From contig JAYESD010000005.1 of assembly GCA_036927565.1 (NCBI GenBank), positions 12,988,565-13,052,564 on the forward strand: DNA of 64,000 nt, given 5' to 3'. This document shows positions 53,562 to 64,000 of the stretch, one piece after another. The notes under the pieces are model-generated. The model did no database searches. It worked only from the letters and a program-made list of their open reading frames with translations, and was not told where the DNA came from. The DNA comes from Tuctoria greenei (Eukaryota > Streptophyta > Magnoliopsida > Poales > Poaceae). Made by a program: the position numbers and the translations under genes. The number at the start of each line of letters is the position of its first letter. Position 1 is the first letter of the stretch.

Positions 53562-54423
53562 TGTCGGTACCCTGCGTACCGGATACCCCTTACAACTGCA
53601 AAGAGTGCAAAGGAACTCTACCTATCTAAGTTGAAGACCTCCGAAGGCCCCACGTGTCACTTGTAACCGAACCTGCCTCCCTCATATGGTTAGTCCCAAT
53701 GCCACCATGTGTATCATAAAACCGTAGCTACAATCCCTACATAGGAATGCTCCAGACTGGATAACTGTGTGGCACCCCCGGACCTAACCCCCGACAGAGG
53801 GAAGCTCTGGTACCGACACGTGTACCACGACACTGGATATACTTTTCCAAGACGATAAGCTCCGAAGCTGCAACACGTCCAACCGCCGGACCTTCAACCT
53901 CAACAGGCAGATTGATGGACCTCCAACGGCTCGGACCTTCAAGGGACATTAAAGGCTTCAAGACCGGATTATGTGTCATTAATGCTATCTTAATGACACA
54001 CGATCAGAGGACCCTTAATACTAGTAATGCCACTATTAAGGCGCGTTACCACGCTATTAAGGGGAATTAAGTACATTAAACTGTGTATTAGGCATCAGTA
54101 ACCACCAGGGCCACATGTCGGGCCAGGCTAACAATGTAACGGTCAGCCCTTGTACTATAAAAGGACTGGCAGAGTGATACACGGGGGAGGGCGGACACAC
54201 GCGCTCAAGGGGCTATCTCTGGCTCACACTCTCACGCTCATACACTCAATACAACAACAACACACCCGTGGAGTAGGGTATTACGCTCAGGCGGCCCTAA
54301 CCATGTAAATCGTCGTGTCAAGTCAATATCTTGTTCTGAATCTCCGCGTGCCCTAACCGAACTAAGAAACTCCGCAGCTGCTATCAGTAGTGCCGAGAGA
54401 AATGCCAGAACAAGACTTCGACA
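53562..54423 (+). repeat. LTR shared by E2 (3') and E3 (5'), 862 bp
   Basis: TGTCGG...TTCGACA with TATAAAAGG at 54156-54164. It follows the E2 polypurine tract and precedes a primer site and gag, so it acts as the end of one element and the start of the next. Confidence 0.92.
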
Positions 54424-54425
54424 TT

Positions 54426-54443
54426 TGGCGCACCAGGTAGGGG
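54426..54443 (+). promoter_or_regulatory. E3 primer binding site
   Basis: TGGCGCACCAGGTAGGGG, one mismatch to the E1 site. Confidence 0.8.
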
Positions 54444-54460
54444 TGCCTTAGGTTCCAAGA

Positions 54461-55515
54461 TGGTGAATTCTGCTGTGGGATCATTTAACGGTAACCACGC
54501 TAAGAAACCTGCTGGAGGCAATCCCTCCAACATGCAGTAGCCAGCAGGTGCTGTAGCCCCAGCAGGAGTCATACCACCGTCCGCTCCGGTGAATCAACCC
54601 GGACATCGAGATGGGGCGTCTGCGTCGATCACTACATCGGCGAACAACAACCCCAAACACGCGCTTATTGCTGCGCGTGCTCTTCTCCAATGTCCACCAC
54701 CTCCAGGAGCACCCCAGGGTGCAATGGAGCAGTAGAGAGCTGATGTGGATCATCTGGTCGTAGCAGCAGCCGATGGAATCAGCAATCAAGGTCCTCTTCG
54801 CTCGAGGCGGGCCCCATCACAACATTGGACCTTGTCGGGTACACTCGGTCCGCAAGCTTCGCAGCACAGGAGACGTGCTACATCTCAACACGTGATGTCG
54901 CTACCTTCCGGGGCGCGACGTACTCACACGGTAACAAGGCTTTCGACTCACGACCTCTGGGCGGAGCTCGATCGTCATTACCAGCAACAGGACAATCGCG
55001 TCCGCATCGAGCGTGCTCGCGAGAGGCAAGAGGCTCGGGACAATCCTGCTCCTGTGGGAGTAGGAGGAGGCTGTTCTGCCTTGTCCAGTCACCTACGCAT
55101 GGTGAGATGGCCGCAGAAGTTCTAGCCTCACTTGCCAGAGAAATTTGACGGGACTGTCAACCTCGTCGAATTTCTTCAAATCTACTCCACCGCTATCCTT
55201 GCGGCTGGGGGCAATGAGGCCGTGATGGCCAATTATTTATCCGTGACTTTGACAGGGACCACCAGGTCTTGGTTCATGAGCCTTCCGCCTGACTCCATCA
55301 ATAGTTGGGCGGAGTTGTGGCAACAGTCCACTGCCAATTTCGGGAGCTCATACACCCGACCAGGCACATAACTGGATCTTTTTGCTATCAAGCAAAAAGG
55401 GGGAGAGTCCTTACGATCTTTTATTCAGAGGTTCTCCCAGGTATGAAATACCATTCCTTCTATCTCAAGCGTTTCTGTTATTGTAGCATTCAGGCAGGGC
55501 GTTCGAGATAAGAAA
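54461..55515 (+). pseudogene. E3 gag, N-terminal and capsid part
   Basis: Starts MVNSAVGSFNG. Stops at about 54536, 54734, 55126, 55370 and 55443. Between them, in one frame, 54745-55125 (RLSTHDLWAELDRHYQQ) and 55132-55371 (FDGTVNLVEFLQIYSTAIL, MANYLSVTLTGTTRSW) carry the capsid domain. Confidence 0.82.
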
Positions 55516-56688
55516 ATGCTGGAAAAGCTGGTGACCAAGGAAGTCACCAGCATCACGGAAATCTTTAGCTTGGCAGACAAGTGTGCCAAGGCTGCAGAGG
55601 GCCGCAAAATGCACTCCAAACCACCTCTGGAATACAACAAAAAGTCCTCCAAGGGTGAAGCCATTACATCCGGGAGTGGCAAGAAGAAGAAAAAGTCCAA
55701 TGGCAAGAAGAAGCTGTCGGTCGGCACACCTACTGCTGTAGCTGCCGCAGCTCCGGTTGGTCGGGGGCCACGCCCTGAGAAACAACCTCGACCGTCGTCT
55801 GCAGACGGTGGCAACTCCAAGATGTGGTGTCCCATACACAAGACGGATAGGCACAACCTGGAAGACTGCCAAGAGGTCTGGAACCTTGCCGAGCGTTACA
55901 ACAAGCGCCGGGAAGAAGCTCCTTTCCGTCAAAGGGAAGGAAAACAAAAAGTCAACGAAGCTCCAGGTGAAGAGGAGTTAGGCTTTCAGGACCCCAAAAA
56001 GGTCTTGAAGGCTATTTACACCTCCGTTGACGACGACTCCGACGTCTCCGACAACGAGCGTCGGAAGACCATGAACACCATCTTTGGTGGTTCGTGGGAC
56101 ATCACTTCCCGCCGTGTCCTCAAGACAATGCGGCGGGACATGGCTTCTGTAGCTCCCACCGCCAGGGCGGAGCCTCACCGGAAGTGGATGGATACTGCCA
56201 TCACCTTTGATGCTTCGGACTACCCTCGAAACATGATCGGAGCTAGCCAACTTCCATTGCTGATATCTCCGACCATCAATAACATCCAACTCCATCACAT
56301 AATGGTGGACGGAGGTTCGGGGCTGAACCTCATAAGCTTCGAAGCCTTCGTCAAGCTTCAACTCCGTCCTTTGGATCTTCGTCCCTCCCAACCTTTCCCA
56401 GGAGTAGGTCCGGGGGCCATAACTCCACTCGGGGCCATTACTCTCCCAGTGACCTTCGAAACTCTGGAGAATTACAGGACCGAGAAGTTGGTCTTTGACG
56501 TGGCACAAATAACCTTGCCATTCAACGCCATCTTGGACAGGCCAGCTTTGTACAAATTCATGGCTGCTGCTCATTATGGCTACTTGGTGTTGAAGATGCC
56601 AACACCCTCAGGCGTTCTCCAGATCCGCGGACATCGCACCGCCGGAGTTACGGCTCTAGAAGAACTCCACGCGCTTGCTAGAGCGTAG
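55516..56688 (+). pseudogene. E3 gag C-terminus and protease, open segment
   Basis: 390 codons open. It starts in the gag C-terminus (LVTKEVTSITEIFSLADKC), a Lys-rich tract, then the variant knuckle CPIHKTDRHNLEDC (C-x2-H-x4-H-x4-C). Next come an acidic stretch TSVDDDSDVSDNE and the protease around residue 275 (IMVDGGSGLNLISF, with the Asp-Gly-Gly-Ser form usual in this lineage). PFNAILDRPALYKFMAAAHY and KMPTPSGVLQIRG close the protease. It ends at a TAG; the shared UAG follows at 56863. Confidence 0.88.
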
Positions 56689-57743
56689 GAGGAAGAATCT
56701 GGAAAGGAGCAAGCTCTGAAGCCTCCGAGCATTCGTCATCGAGGCTCAACCTCCGCACCCCGTGTGCAACCAAGCGACGACACCGACATTCCCGTCAAAG
56801 TCATCCAAATTGGTTCTGATGCCGCTCAGACCACCAGTATATCAGGAGGTCTTAACGACAAATAGGAACTCGTGCTCATCACTTTCCTTTGGGCTAATGT
56901 CAACGTATTTGCCTGACAACCGTCTCAAATGCCTGTGATCCCTAGGGAAGTGATTGAGCACAATCTGAAGATTTATCCCGACGCTCGGCCTGTACATCAG
57001 AAGCCTCTGAAGCAATCAGTAGAGCGACAAAACTTCATACATCAAGAAGTGAAGAAGTTGCTCAAAGGTGAATTCATCCGGGAAGTCTTCCACCCAAAAT
57101 AGTTGGCAAACCCAGTCGTTGTACCTAAGGCCGGCGGGAAGCTTCGGATGTGTATCGACTACACAACACTGAATAAGGCATGCCCAAAGGATCCATTTCC
57201 ACTACCTAGAATAGATCAGATAGTGGATTCCACCCCCGGGTGTGAATTACTGTGTTTCCTAGACGCATATTCTGGGTATCATCAAAACAGAATGTCTAGG
57301 GAAGATGAAGAGCATACTGCCTTCATCCAGTAGATGGATTATATTGTTACACTGCCATGCCATTCGGCCTCAAAAACACTGCTTCAATCTTTGTGCGAGC
57401 TATGTACAGAACTTTTGGAGATCTCATTAGAGATGTAGTGTAAGTGTACGTCGATGACATCATTGTCAAGATCAAGTACAAGGAGTCATTTCTTGACACC
57501 TTTCAAGCTGTCTTCGACAAGTTGCGAATCACACGCACAAAGCTGAACCCGGGCAAGTGTGTCTTCGGGGTTAGCTCCAGAAAGCTTCTTGGATTCTTGG
57601 TGAACCACCGAGGAATAGAGGTGAATCCGGCGAAAATTAAATCTATTGAAGACATGCGGCCACCAGCTCGCATCAAGGATGTCCAAAAGCTGACTGGGTG
57701 TCTAGCTGCCCTCAGCCGGTTCATCTCAAGACTGGCGGAATGA
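56689..57743 (+). pseudogene. E3 reverse transcriptase
   Basis: LRMCIDYTTLNKACPKD and LLCFLDAYSGYHQ (catalytic Asp present) at 57103-57333, then a 1-base loss near 57327 and a TAA near 57440. VDDIIVKIKYKES follows; LLGFLVNHRGIEVNPAKIK runs to a TGA at 57741. Upstream stops lie at about 56863 (shared UAG), 56916 and 57100. Confidence 0.85.
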
Positions 57744-58980
57744 GCGCTACCCTTCTTCAAATTATTGAGGAAGTCCGGAACATTCCAATAGTCTGAAGAA
57801 GCCGAAAAGGCATTCCAAGAGATGAAGCAACTCCTCACCACTCTACCAACTTTGGTAGCTCTGAATCCTTGTGAGCCACTTCCGCTTTACATTTCAGCAA
57901 CTGACGAAGTTGTCAGCATGGTCCTGGTTACAGAAAGACCAGAACCATCCCCAGTTCAGGAATCCAGACCCCTTCGGGAAGGTCCGGAGCTACCTGAAGG
58001 CGAGTCTGGGTCCCAGCCTCCAGACCCAGATCCTCAAGGTGAGAAGTCAGAGGATCAACCTCCTTCAAATGATGGAGTTACTGTTGTTGAACATGAAGAT
58101 CTGAATCCTTCCGGGAGGGCCCAGGTCACTTCAGAAGAAGCTCTGGGTTCCTCTAGCAAGAACTGGGAGGTCCCCGAAAAAGCTCCGGACCCCTCCGAGA
58201 GGGTCCAGGTTGATGAGGAGGAAGCTCCGGGCCCCTCTGGGAGGTTCCGGACAGTTCATCACCCAGCGTACTTCATAAGTGAAGTACTTCACGATGCAAT
58301 GACTCGGTACCTAGAGGTGCATAAGCTGCTCTATGCAGTTCTTATTGCCTCTAGGAAGCTTCGTCACTACTTCCAAGCTCACAAGATTTCGGTGGTAACC
58401 TCTTATCCACTGCGCGCAATCTTGCATAACCCCAACTCTTCTGGGAACATCGCAAAGTGGGTAGCGGAATTGGCTGAGTTCGATCTTGAATTCTTCCCAA
58501 GACAAGCGATCAAGAGTCAAGCATTGGCAGACTTTGTGGCAGAATGGACCCCCTCTCCATCAAATCCTAGGGGCCCCAGTGAGCAGAAATCGGAACCTAA
58601 GGTTCCGGTCTTCACTTAGCCTCACTGGACTCTCTACTTTGACGGCTTCGTGCAGAAGCAGGGGGCCAGAGCTGGAATCCTTCTCCTTGCTCCGAATGGG
58701 GAGAAGGTCAAATACATGGTTCACCTTGACATCAAGGCGACCAACAACATGGCGGAGTATGAGGCAGTAATCTATGGGCTCAAGGTGGCACTAGCATATG
58801 GTGTCAAATAGTTGTTGGTAAAGGGTGACTCACAACTCATTATAAAACAAGTTAAAGGTGAATGCTGCTGCAACAACCCTCAACTAGCTGCATATCTTCT
58901 TGAAGCCGAGAAGCTTCAGAAGGATTTCAAAGTCCTGTATCTTTGCCATGTCCAGCATCTCGACAACACTGAAGCTGACG
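57744..58980 (+). pseudogene. E3 RNase H with intact acidic insertion, and second RNase H
   Basis: 57822-58619 is open and shows the complete first RNase H with its insertion: after VSMVLVTERPEPSP come about 100 residues rich in Pro, Glu, Ser and Gly (LPEGESGSQPPDPDPQGE, DPSERVQVDEEEAPGPSG). The fold then resumes at YFISEVLHDAMTRYLEVHK and LRHYFQAHKISVV. TAG at 58617 and 58808 interrupt the second RNase H (WTLYFDGF, NNMAEYEAVIYGL, GDSQLIIKQVKGE). Confidence 0.85.
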
Positions 58981-60452
58981 AACTCTCGACAAAAGCTTCA
59001 ACCGAAGCTCCGGCTCCTGACAGAACCTTCGTCCGGAGATTGTCAAGACCAACAGCTCAGCCTGCCGAACTGAGTGAAGGGGGCGAGACCAGCACCTCGA
59101 AGCTGGCGGTCCTGGTGGCCCTATTACCATGGCATCCATCAAGGTTCGTAGGTGCAGTAGGAAGCTCCGATAAACCCAACACGCAAGACTCAGAAGCTCA
59201 AGTTAGCTCCGATGCATGGATCTCGGAGATCCAGAGCTACTTGAAAGACAACATACTTCCTGAAGACAATGTATCTGCTGACCGGATAGTCAGATTGGCT
59301 AAAAGATACACACTGGTGGAAGGGGATCTCTACTGACGTGGTGCCAACAGCATCCTAATGCGGTGCATTACAAGGGAAGAAGGCCGCGAGCTCCTCACGG
59401 AAATCCATGGAGGCGAGTGTGGGAACCATGCGTATTCCTGCACGTTGGTCGGTAAAGCCTTCCAGCATGGTTTTTACTGGCCTACAACACTCCAGGATGC
59501 AACCGAGCTAGTGAAGAAATGTGAAGCATGCCAGTTCCATGTGAATCAAATTCACACACCAGCTCAACATCTACAAATGATACCTCCGACATGGCCATTC
59601 GCTGTGTGGGGTATGGATATTTTGGGACCTTTCCCAAAAGCTGTCGGAGTTTACATGTACCTGCATGTCGCCATCGACAAGTTTACCAAGTGGCCGGAAG
59701 CAACTCTAGTTGTGACAATAAACAAGCAATTAGCTATCAAGTTCTTGCAGTCCATAGTATGCAGATTTGGAGTCCCGAACAAGATCATAACTGACAACGG
59801 GACCCGCTTCACAAGTTTTGCATTCCAAGGATATTGCAAAGACCTTGGCATTCAAGTAAGCTACGCTTCCGGGGCTCTCCCGGCAAGCAATGGCCAAAAT
59901 GAGAGAGCAAATGCAGAAATCCTAAAGGGACTCAAGACGCGTACATATAAGCGCTTGAAAAAACATGGAGCCAATTGGATCGAGGAGCTTCCGCCTACCT
60001 TGTGGGCAAACAGGACAACTCCAAACCGGTCAACTGGAGAGACACCCTTCTTCCTGGTGTACGGAGCTGAAGTAGTCCTTCCTCCAGAAATCACCTTGGG
60101 GTCGCTCCGGGTCCGGACCTCCGAAGCAGCAACGCAGGACCAGCTCCAGCGTGAAGACCTTGACCTCATTGAAGAGGGAAGGTGACGAGCAGCTGTTCGA
60201 AATGCACGATACCGCCAAGCGGTTCGGCGTTATCACCAAAGGTATGTGCATATCCGACAGCTCGAGGAAGGAGATCTGGTGGTACGGAGAATACAAACTC
60301 GAGAAGGGTTAAACAAACTTTCCCCCAGCTGGGAAGGACCCTTTCGAGTGATCAAAGTATCCCGTCCCAGATGCGTTCGCTTGGCAACCGAGGATGGGAT
60401 ACCGCTCCCTAATCCTTGGAACATTGAGCACCTCTGTAGGTATTACGCTTAA
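58981..60452 (+). pseudogene. E3 integrase
   Basis: The linker (DAWISEIQSYLKDNILPED) ends at a TGA near 59334. The zinc-binding domain and core are open from 59358 to 60185: EIHGGECGNHAYSCTLV, CEACQFH, WGMDILGP, IITDNGTRF, SNGQNERANAE, so both Asp and the Glu remain. TGA at 60183 precedes the C-terminal part EGPFRVIKVSRPRCVRL, ending at 60452. Confidence 0.87.
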
Positions 60453-61045
60453 TATTATGGAGGTGACTCTGTAATTACATATGATGTATGTTATAGCGTC
60501 ATTGTACAGAGACGGGTAGCTCCTCCGGGAGGACAGCCGGACCTTTCCAAGAAGGTCCGCAAAGTTCAAGCAACACTTGACACTGTCTCAGAACTAAAAG
60601 TGTAGCTAGCTACCCTGGGTCGAACAAGAAATGTAACACACTTAGCTTGGTTCCATACCCTAAGAGTGTACTTGTATCCCCTGTACCCCGGACCTATAAT
60701 GAAAGACATCGATATGTGAAAACAGACTCCACGTGCATTTATTTTGTACAGGCTCATTCTTTTTTTATTTTTATCTTTCTTGTCTATAAGAAAGTTGTGC
60801 AATTATTAAGAAGCTTTAGCTCGAACAATTCATATATAATTCAAGTTGCATAATTATTTCTTTTAGGTCTTAACATTGTTGAATGGCCTACTCGCCTGGA
60901 CGCCAAACCAATTTAGGTCCGGAGTGTGCTATCGACTTAGTCTGGTCCTGCACCCTAAGTACGCCACTCTTCCTACACCCCAGCAGGCCTAAGTAAGGTG
61001 AGTCTAGAAAACGATTGGACCTGGAGAAAATAAACAAACACACTT
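60453..61045 (+). other. E3 post-pol non-coding region, cut by E4
   Basis: Collinear with 38933-39520 of E2. It ends AAATAAACAAACACACTT directly before the E4 LTR; E2 continues at this point as ...GTGCTTGATTG, so E4 seems to sit inside E3. Confidence 0.75.
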
Positions 61046-61894
61046 TGTCGGTACCCTAAAAACCGTACACCCCCTGAGGTTACAAAGATCTCGAAGGAAG
61101 GCCGTCTACTTGGTTTGAAGACCCTCGGAGGTCCACTTGTCAGACATGACTGGATCCGCTTCTCCAACATGGTTAATCCCTGGGTCGCCACGTGTACGAC
61201 TAACCCGGAGCTACCACCCACAAGGGGGAAGCTCCGGGCCACGTACCGAAACGGCACCTCCGGACTTAACCCCTGACCGAGAGAAGCTCCGGACCTGACA
61301 CGTGTCAGGTCGCCCCGGAGCTACCTGCTTCCCACAGCAAGCTCCGGAGCTGCCACGTGTCCAAACGTCGGAGCTGGCAGCCTCTAACCTCCGGAAGACC
61401 TTGTAACGGCTTCGGATCTTCAAAGGAGAGCCAAGGACTTCAAGACCCGATTAAACGTCATTAATGCCATATTAATGACGCTTAAACGGACGATCTTAAC
61501 ACCAGTAACGGCATTGTCGGAGCCCGTTACAGAATCATTAACAGCAATTAATCGTGTATCAATACTAGTAACCGCTGGGGCCACATGTCGGGCCAGGCTA
61601 GCTTGTAACGGCATGTCCTTGTACTATAAAAGGACAGGCCGACGATACACGGGGGACAGAGGTTCATAGACGTTCACAGACGTGGACAAGCAATCATACT
61701 TGACAAGCTAATACAACACCAACACACCCGTGGAGTAGGGTATTACGCTCAGGCGGCCCGAACCACGTAAATCCTTGTGTCTCCTGTGTTAAACTGCAAT
61801 TCACCTTCTTGAGTCTCCGCGCACCCACACCGAACCACAAACTCCTTCAACACTTTACCAGTGTCAGGAGATCTGCCGACTCCAACAGTCGACA
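61046..61894 (+). repeat. E4 5' LTR, 849 bp
   Basis: TGTCGG...GTCGACA, inverted ends TGTCG/CGACA perfect. TATAAAAGG at 61625-61633. U3 contains repeated AGCTCCGG and CCACGTG sites between 61195 and 61400. Confidence 0.9.
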
Positions 61895-61896
61895 GT

Positions 61897-61914
61897 TGGC
61901 GCACCAGGTAGGGG
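61897..61914 (+). promoter_or_regulatory. E4 primer binding site
   Basis: TGGCGCACCAGGTAGGGG, same as in E3. Confidence 0.8.
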
Positions 61915-61932
61915 CGCCTGAGATTTTCGAGA

Positions 61933-64000
61933 ATGGTGAACTCCGCGGCTGGATCATCCAACGGCCAACCTGCTGCTCAGGCTGTTGGGGCAATCCCTCC
62001 AACAGGCAGCCACCAGCGGGAGCCTCAGCACCAGCAGGAGCCACACTCCCATCACCGCCATCTTCTCCAGCAAATCGTGCTGGGCAACATGATGGTGCGC
62101 CGGCGTCACTTACTGCGTCGGCAAGTCATGACAACCCGGAACACGCGCTCCATGCAGCGCGTGCTCTTCTCCAACGTCCACCACCTCCGGATGCATCTCG
62201 AGATGCAATGGAGCAGTGGAGGGCCGATGTGGAGCATTTGGTCGTAGCAGCGGCCGAACGCCTCAACAACCAGGGTCCTCCTCCTTCAGGACGGGCCCCG
62301 TCGCAGCGGCGGACTTTGTCTGGAAGACTTGGTCCGCACGTCTCCAACAACAGGAGACGATCTGCGTCACAGCAGGTGACATCGTTGCCCTCTGGGGCAC
62401 GACGCACCCATACGGTATCCAGGCTTTCGACTCATGACCTCCAGGCGGAGCTTGATCGCCGATACCGCCAACAGGATGGCCGTGTCCATATCGAGCGCGC
62501 TCGTGAAAGACGGGAAGCTCAGGACCTTTCTACTCTGGAAGGAGTAGGAGGAGGCTGTTCAGCTCTAGCCATGCACCTGCGCATGGTTAGATGGCCACAG
62601 AAGTTCCGGCCACACCTGCTGGAAAAATTCGACGGGACTGTCAACCCCGCCGAATTCCTTCAGATATACTCCACTGCAATCTTGGCAGCTGGAGGAAACG
62701 AGGCTGTAATGGCCAATTACTTTCCAGTGGCCTTAACCGGGACCGCCAGGTCCTGGTTTATGAGCCTTCCACCCAACTCAATCAACAGTTGGGAGGAGTT
62801 GTGCCGTCAGTTCACTGCCAACTTCGGGAGTTCATACACCCGACCAGGCACTGAACTGGACCTTTTTGTGGTCGTGCAAAAAGGGGGAGAATCTTTGCGG
62901 TCCTTCATCCAGAGGTTCTCTCAGGTACGCAACACAATCCCTTCTATCTCAAGCGCTTCTGTCATTGTAGCATTCAGACAGGGCGTACGGGATAAGAAGA
63001 TGTTGGAGAAGCTGGCGATCAAAGAGATCACCAGTGTCACGGAACTCTTCAGCCTGGCAGACAAATGTGCCAGAGCTGCGGAGGGCTGTGAAATGCACTC
63101 CAAACCAGCCTTGGAGGATCACAAGAAATCCTCCAAAGAAGAAGCCGCTACCTCCGGGAGTGGCAAGAAGAAAAAGAAGACCAACGGCAAGAAGAAGCCG
63201 TCGGCCGGCACATCCAACGTTGCAGCTGCTGCAACTCCTGGTGGCCGGGGGCCACACCCCGAGAAGCGACCTCGACCGTCTTCCGAAGACGGTGGCAAAC
63301 CTAAAGTGTGGTGTCCCATTCACAAAACGGGCAGCCACGGTTTGGAAGACTGCCGAGAGGTCCAAAACCTTGCCGAGCGCTACAGCAAGCGCCGGGAAGG
63401 GTCCCCTTTCCGACAGAGGGAAGGAAAACAGAAGGTCGACGAAGCTCTGGCTGAAGAGGAGTTAGGGTTTCAGGATCCCAAAAAGGTCCTGAAGGCCGTC
63501 TACACCTCCGTCGACGATGACTCTGACGTCTCTGACAACGAGCGTTGGAAAACCATGAATACCATTTTTGGTGGATCATGGGACATCACCTCCCGTCGTG
63601 TCATCAAGACTATGCGGCGGGATATGGCCGCTGTAGCTCCTACAGCTAGACCGGAGCCACATCGAAAGTGGATGGACACATCCATCACTTTTGATGCTTT
63701 GGACTGTCCTCGAAGCATGGTCGGAGCTAGACAGTTACCTTTGATGGTATCTCCCACCATCAATAACATCCAGCTCCATCATGTTATGGTGGACGGAGGT
63801 TCGGGGCTGAACCTCATAAGCTTTGAAGCTTTTACCAAGCTTCAGCTCCGACCTTCGGATCTCCAGCCCTCTCGACCTTTCTCCAGAGTAGGTCCGGGGG
63901 CCATTACCCCACTCGGAGCTATAACTCTCCCCGTTACCTTCGGGACACGAGAGAAGTATCGCACCAAGAAGTTGGTCTTCGACGTCGCTCAGATCAACTT
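61933..64000 (+). CDS. E4 gag-protease, partial, one apparent frameshift near 61988
   Basis: MVNSAAGSSNGQPAAQ starts at 61933; one base appears to be missing at about 61985-61990, after which a single frame (codons starting at multiples of three) runs without a stop to the window end, about 670 codons. It contains NPEHALHAARALLQ, STHDLQAELDRRYRQQ, the capsid domain (FDGTVNPAEFLQIYSTAIL, TARSWFMSLPPNSINS) and a basic Lys tract. The CHHC knuckle CPIHKTGSHGLEDC, an acidic TSVDDDSDVSDNE and protease MVDGGSGLNLISF follow. This is the least damaged Tat coding region here. The first ATG in the long frame is at 62208, so a shorter product is possible. Confidence 0.85.

Larger units (their letters stand above)
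33086..54423 (+). mobile_element. E2: Tat-lineage element, split by a Tekay insertion
   Basis: 5' LTR 33086-33816, primer site, gag, protease, RT, two RNase H domains, integrase to 38932, then a long 3' region with 70-bp repeats and an antisense gene, and 3' LTR 53562-54423. Removing the Tekay element and one target duplication leaves about 12.0 kb. The LTRs differ by roughly 5-7% plus a 131-bp block missing from the 5' copy, so E2 is much older than its insert. It is defective in gag, RT and integrase. Confidence 0.9.
53562..61045 (+). mobile_element. E3: Tat-lineage element, 3' end cut by E4
   Basis: LTR, primer site (54426-54443), gag, protease, RT, both RNase H domains and integrase to 60452, then about 590 bp of the post-pol region, after which the E4 LTR begins. 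Same family as E2 and more complete in gag-protease, but with many nonsense codons, several of which look like CAG or TGG to TAG changes. Confidence 0.88.
61046..64000 (+). mobile_element. E4: Tat-lineage element, continues past window
   Basis: LTR 61046-61894, primer site and a long gag-protease frame open to the last base. Its LTR is clearly diverged from the E2/E3 type, while the coding sequence is closely related. Confidence 0.9.

Overview
This is plant nuclear DNA, almost certainly from a grass and probably a panicoid. It shows dense nested LTR retrotransposons of the Tat, Tekay and Maximus/SIRE lineages, a grass-type CACTA transposon carrying a Ulp1-like domain, and short Stowaway- and Tourist-like MITEs. 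I see no intact host gene, rRNA, tRNA, CRISPR array or bacterial operon. All ages are hand estimates from LTR mismatches at an assumed 1.3e-8 substitutions per site per year.

Layout. (1) 1-~8240: a minus-strand Ty3/gypsy Tat element (E1), lacking its 3' LTR at the window edge. Its 3' region has four 70-bp hairpin-forming tandem repeats and its LTR has an array of CACGTG boxes. (2) ~8241-9270: the 3' tail and LTR of a Ty1/copia element. (3) 9271-15715: the only non-retroelement stretch, with four small inverted-repeat elements and no convincing gene. (4) 15716-~32613: a CACTA transposon whose minus-strand gene is split by a young 11.83-kb Maximus/SIRE-type copia element (18727-30556, target duplication TTATG, 1561-bp LTRs with about 9 mismatches). 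(5) 32614-33085: the start of another Maximus-like LTR, cut by the next insertion. (6) 33086-64000: three plus-strand Tat elements. E2 (33086-54423) shares an LTR with E3 (from 53562), and E4 (from 61046) appears to be inserted in the 3' region of E3. E2 itself is split by a Tekay chromovirus (42677-52008, target duplication CCCTT) that keeps a 1531-codon gag-pol frame.

How the parts work together. The Tat elements encode Gag, protease, RT, RNase H, a second archaeal-type RNase H and integrase in one frame, with a shared in-frame UAG between protease and RT. E2 also carries an antisense gene in its 3' region. The Tekay element has an intact polyprotein, but its 3' LTR has lost about 1.26 kb including the TATA box, so it should not be able to propagate by itself. 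The copia element carries gag, pol and a third ORF in the envelope position.

The most striking signal is a 12-bp palindrome, CGGACTAGTCCG (and CGGACTTGTCCG / CGGACAAGTCCG). It occurs as pairs 20-21 bp apart, with the pairs repeated about every 52 bp, upstream of the TATA box in the LTRs of both the copia and the Tekay elements. Those belong to different superfamilies. Further copies lie inside the copia gag gene, between copia pol and ORF3, and in the truncated LTR at 32614. The spacings are near whole helical turns, which looks like an enhancer or protein-binding array shared between unrelated transposons.
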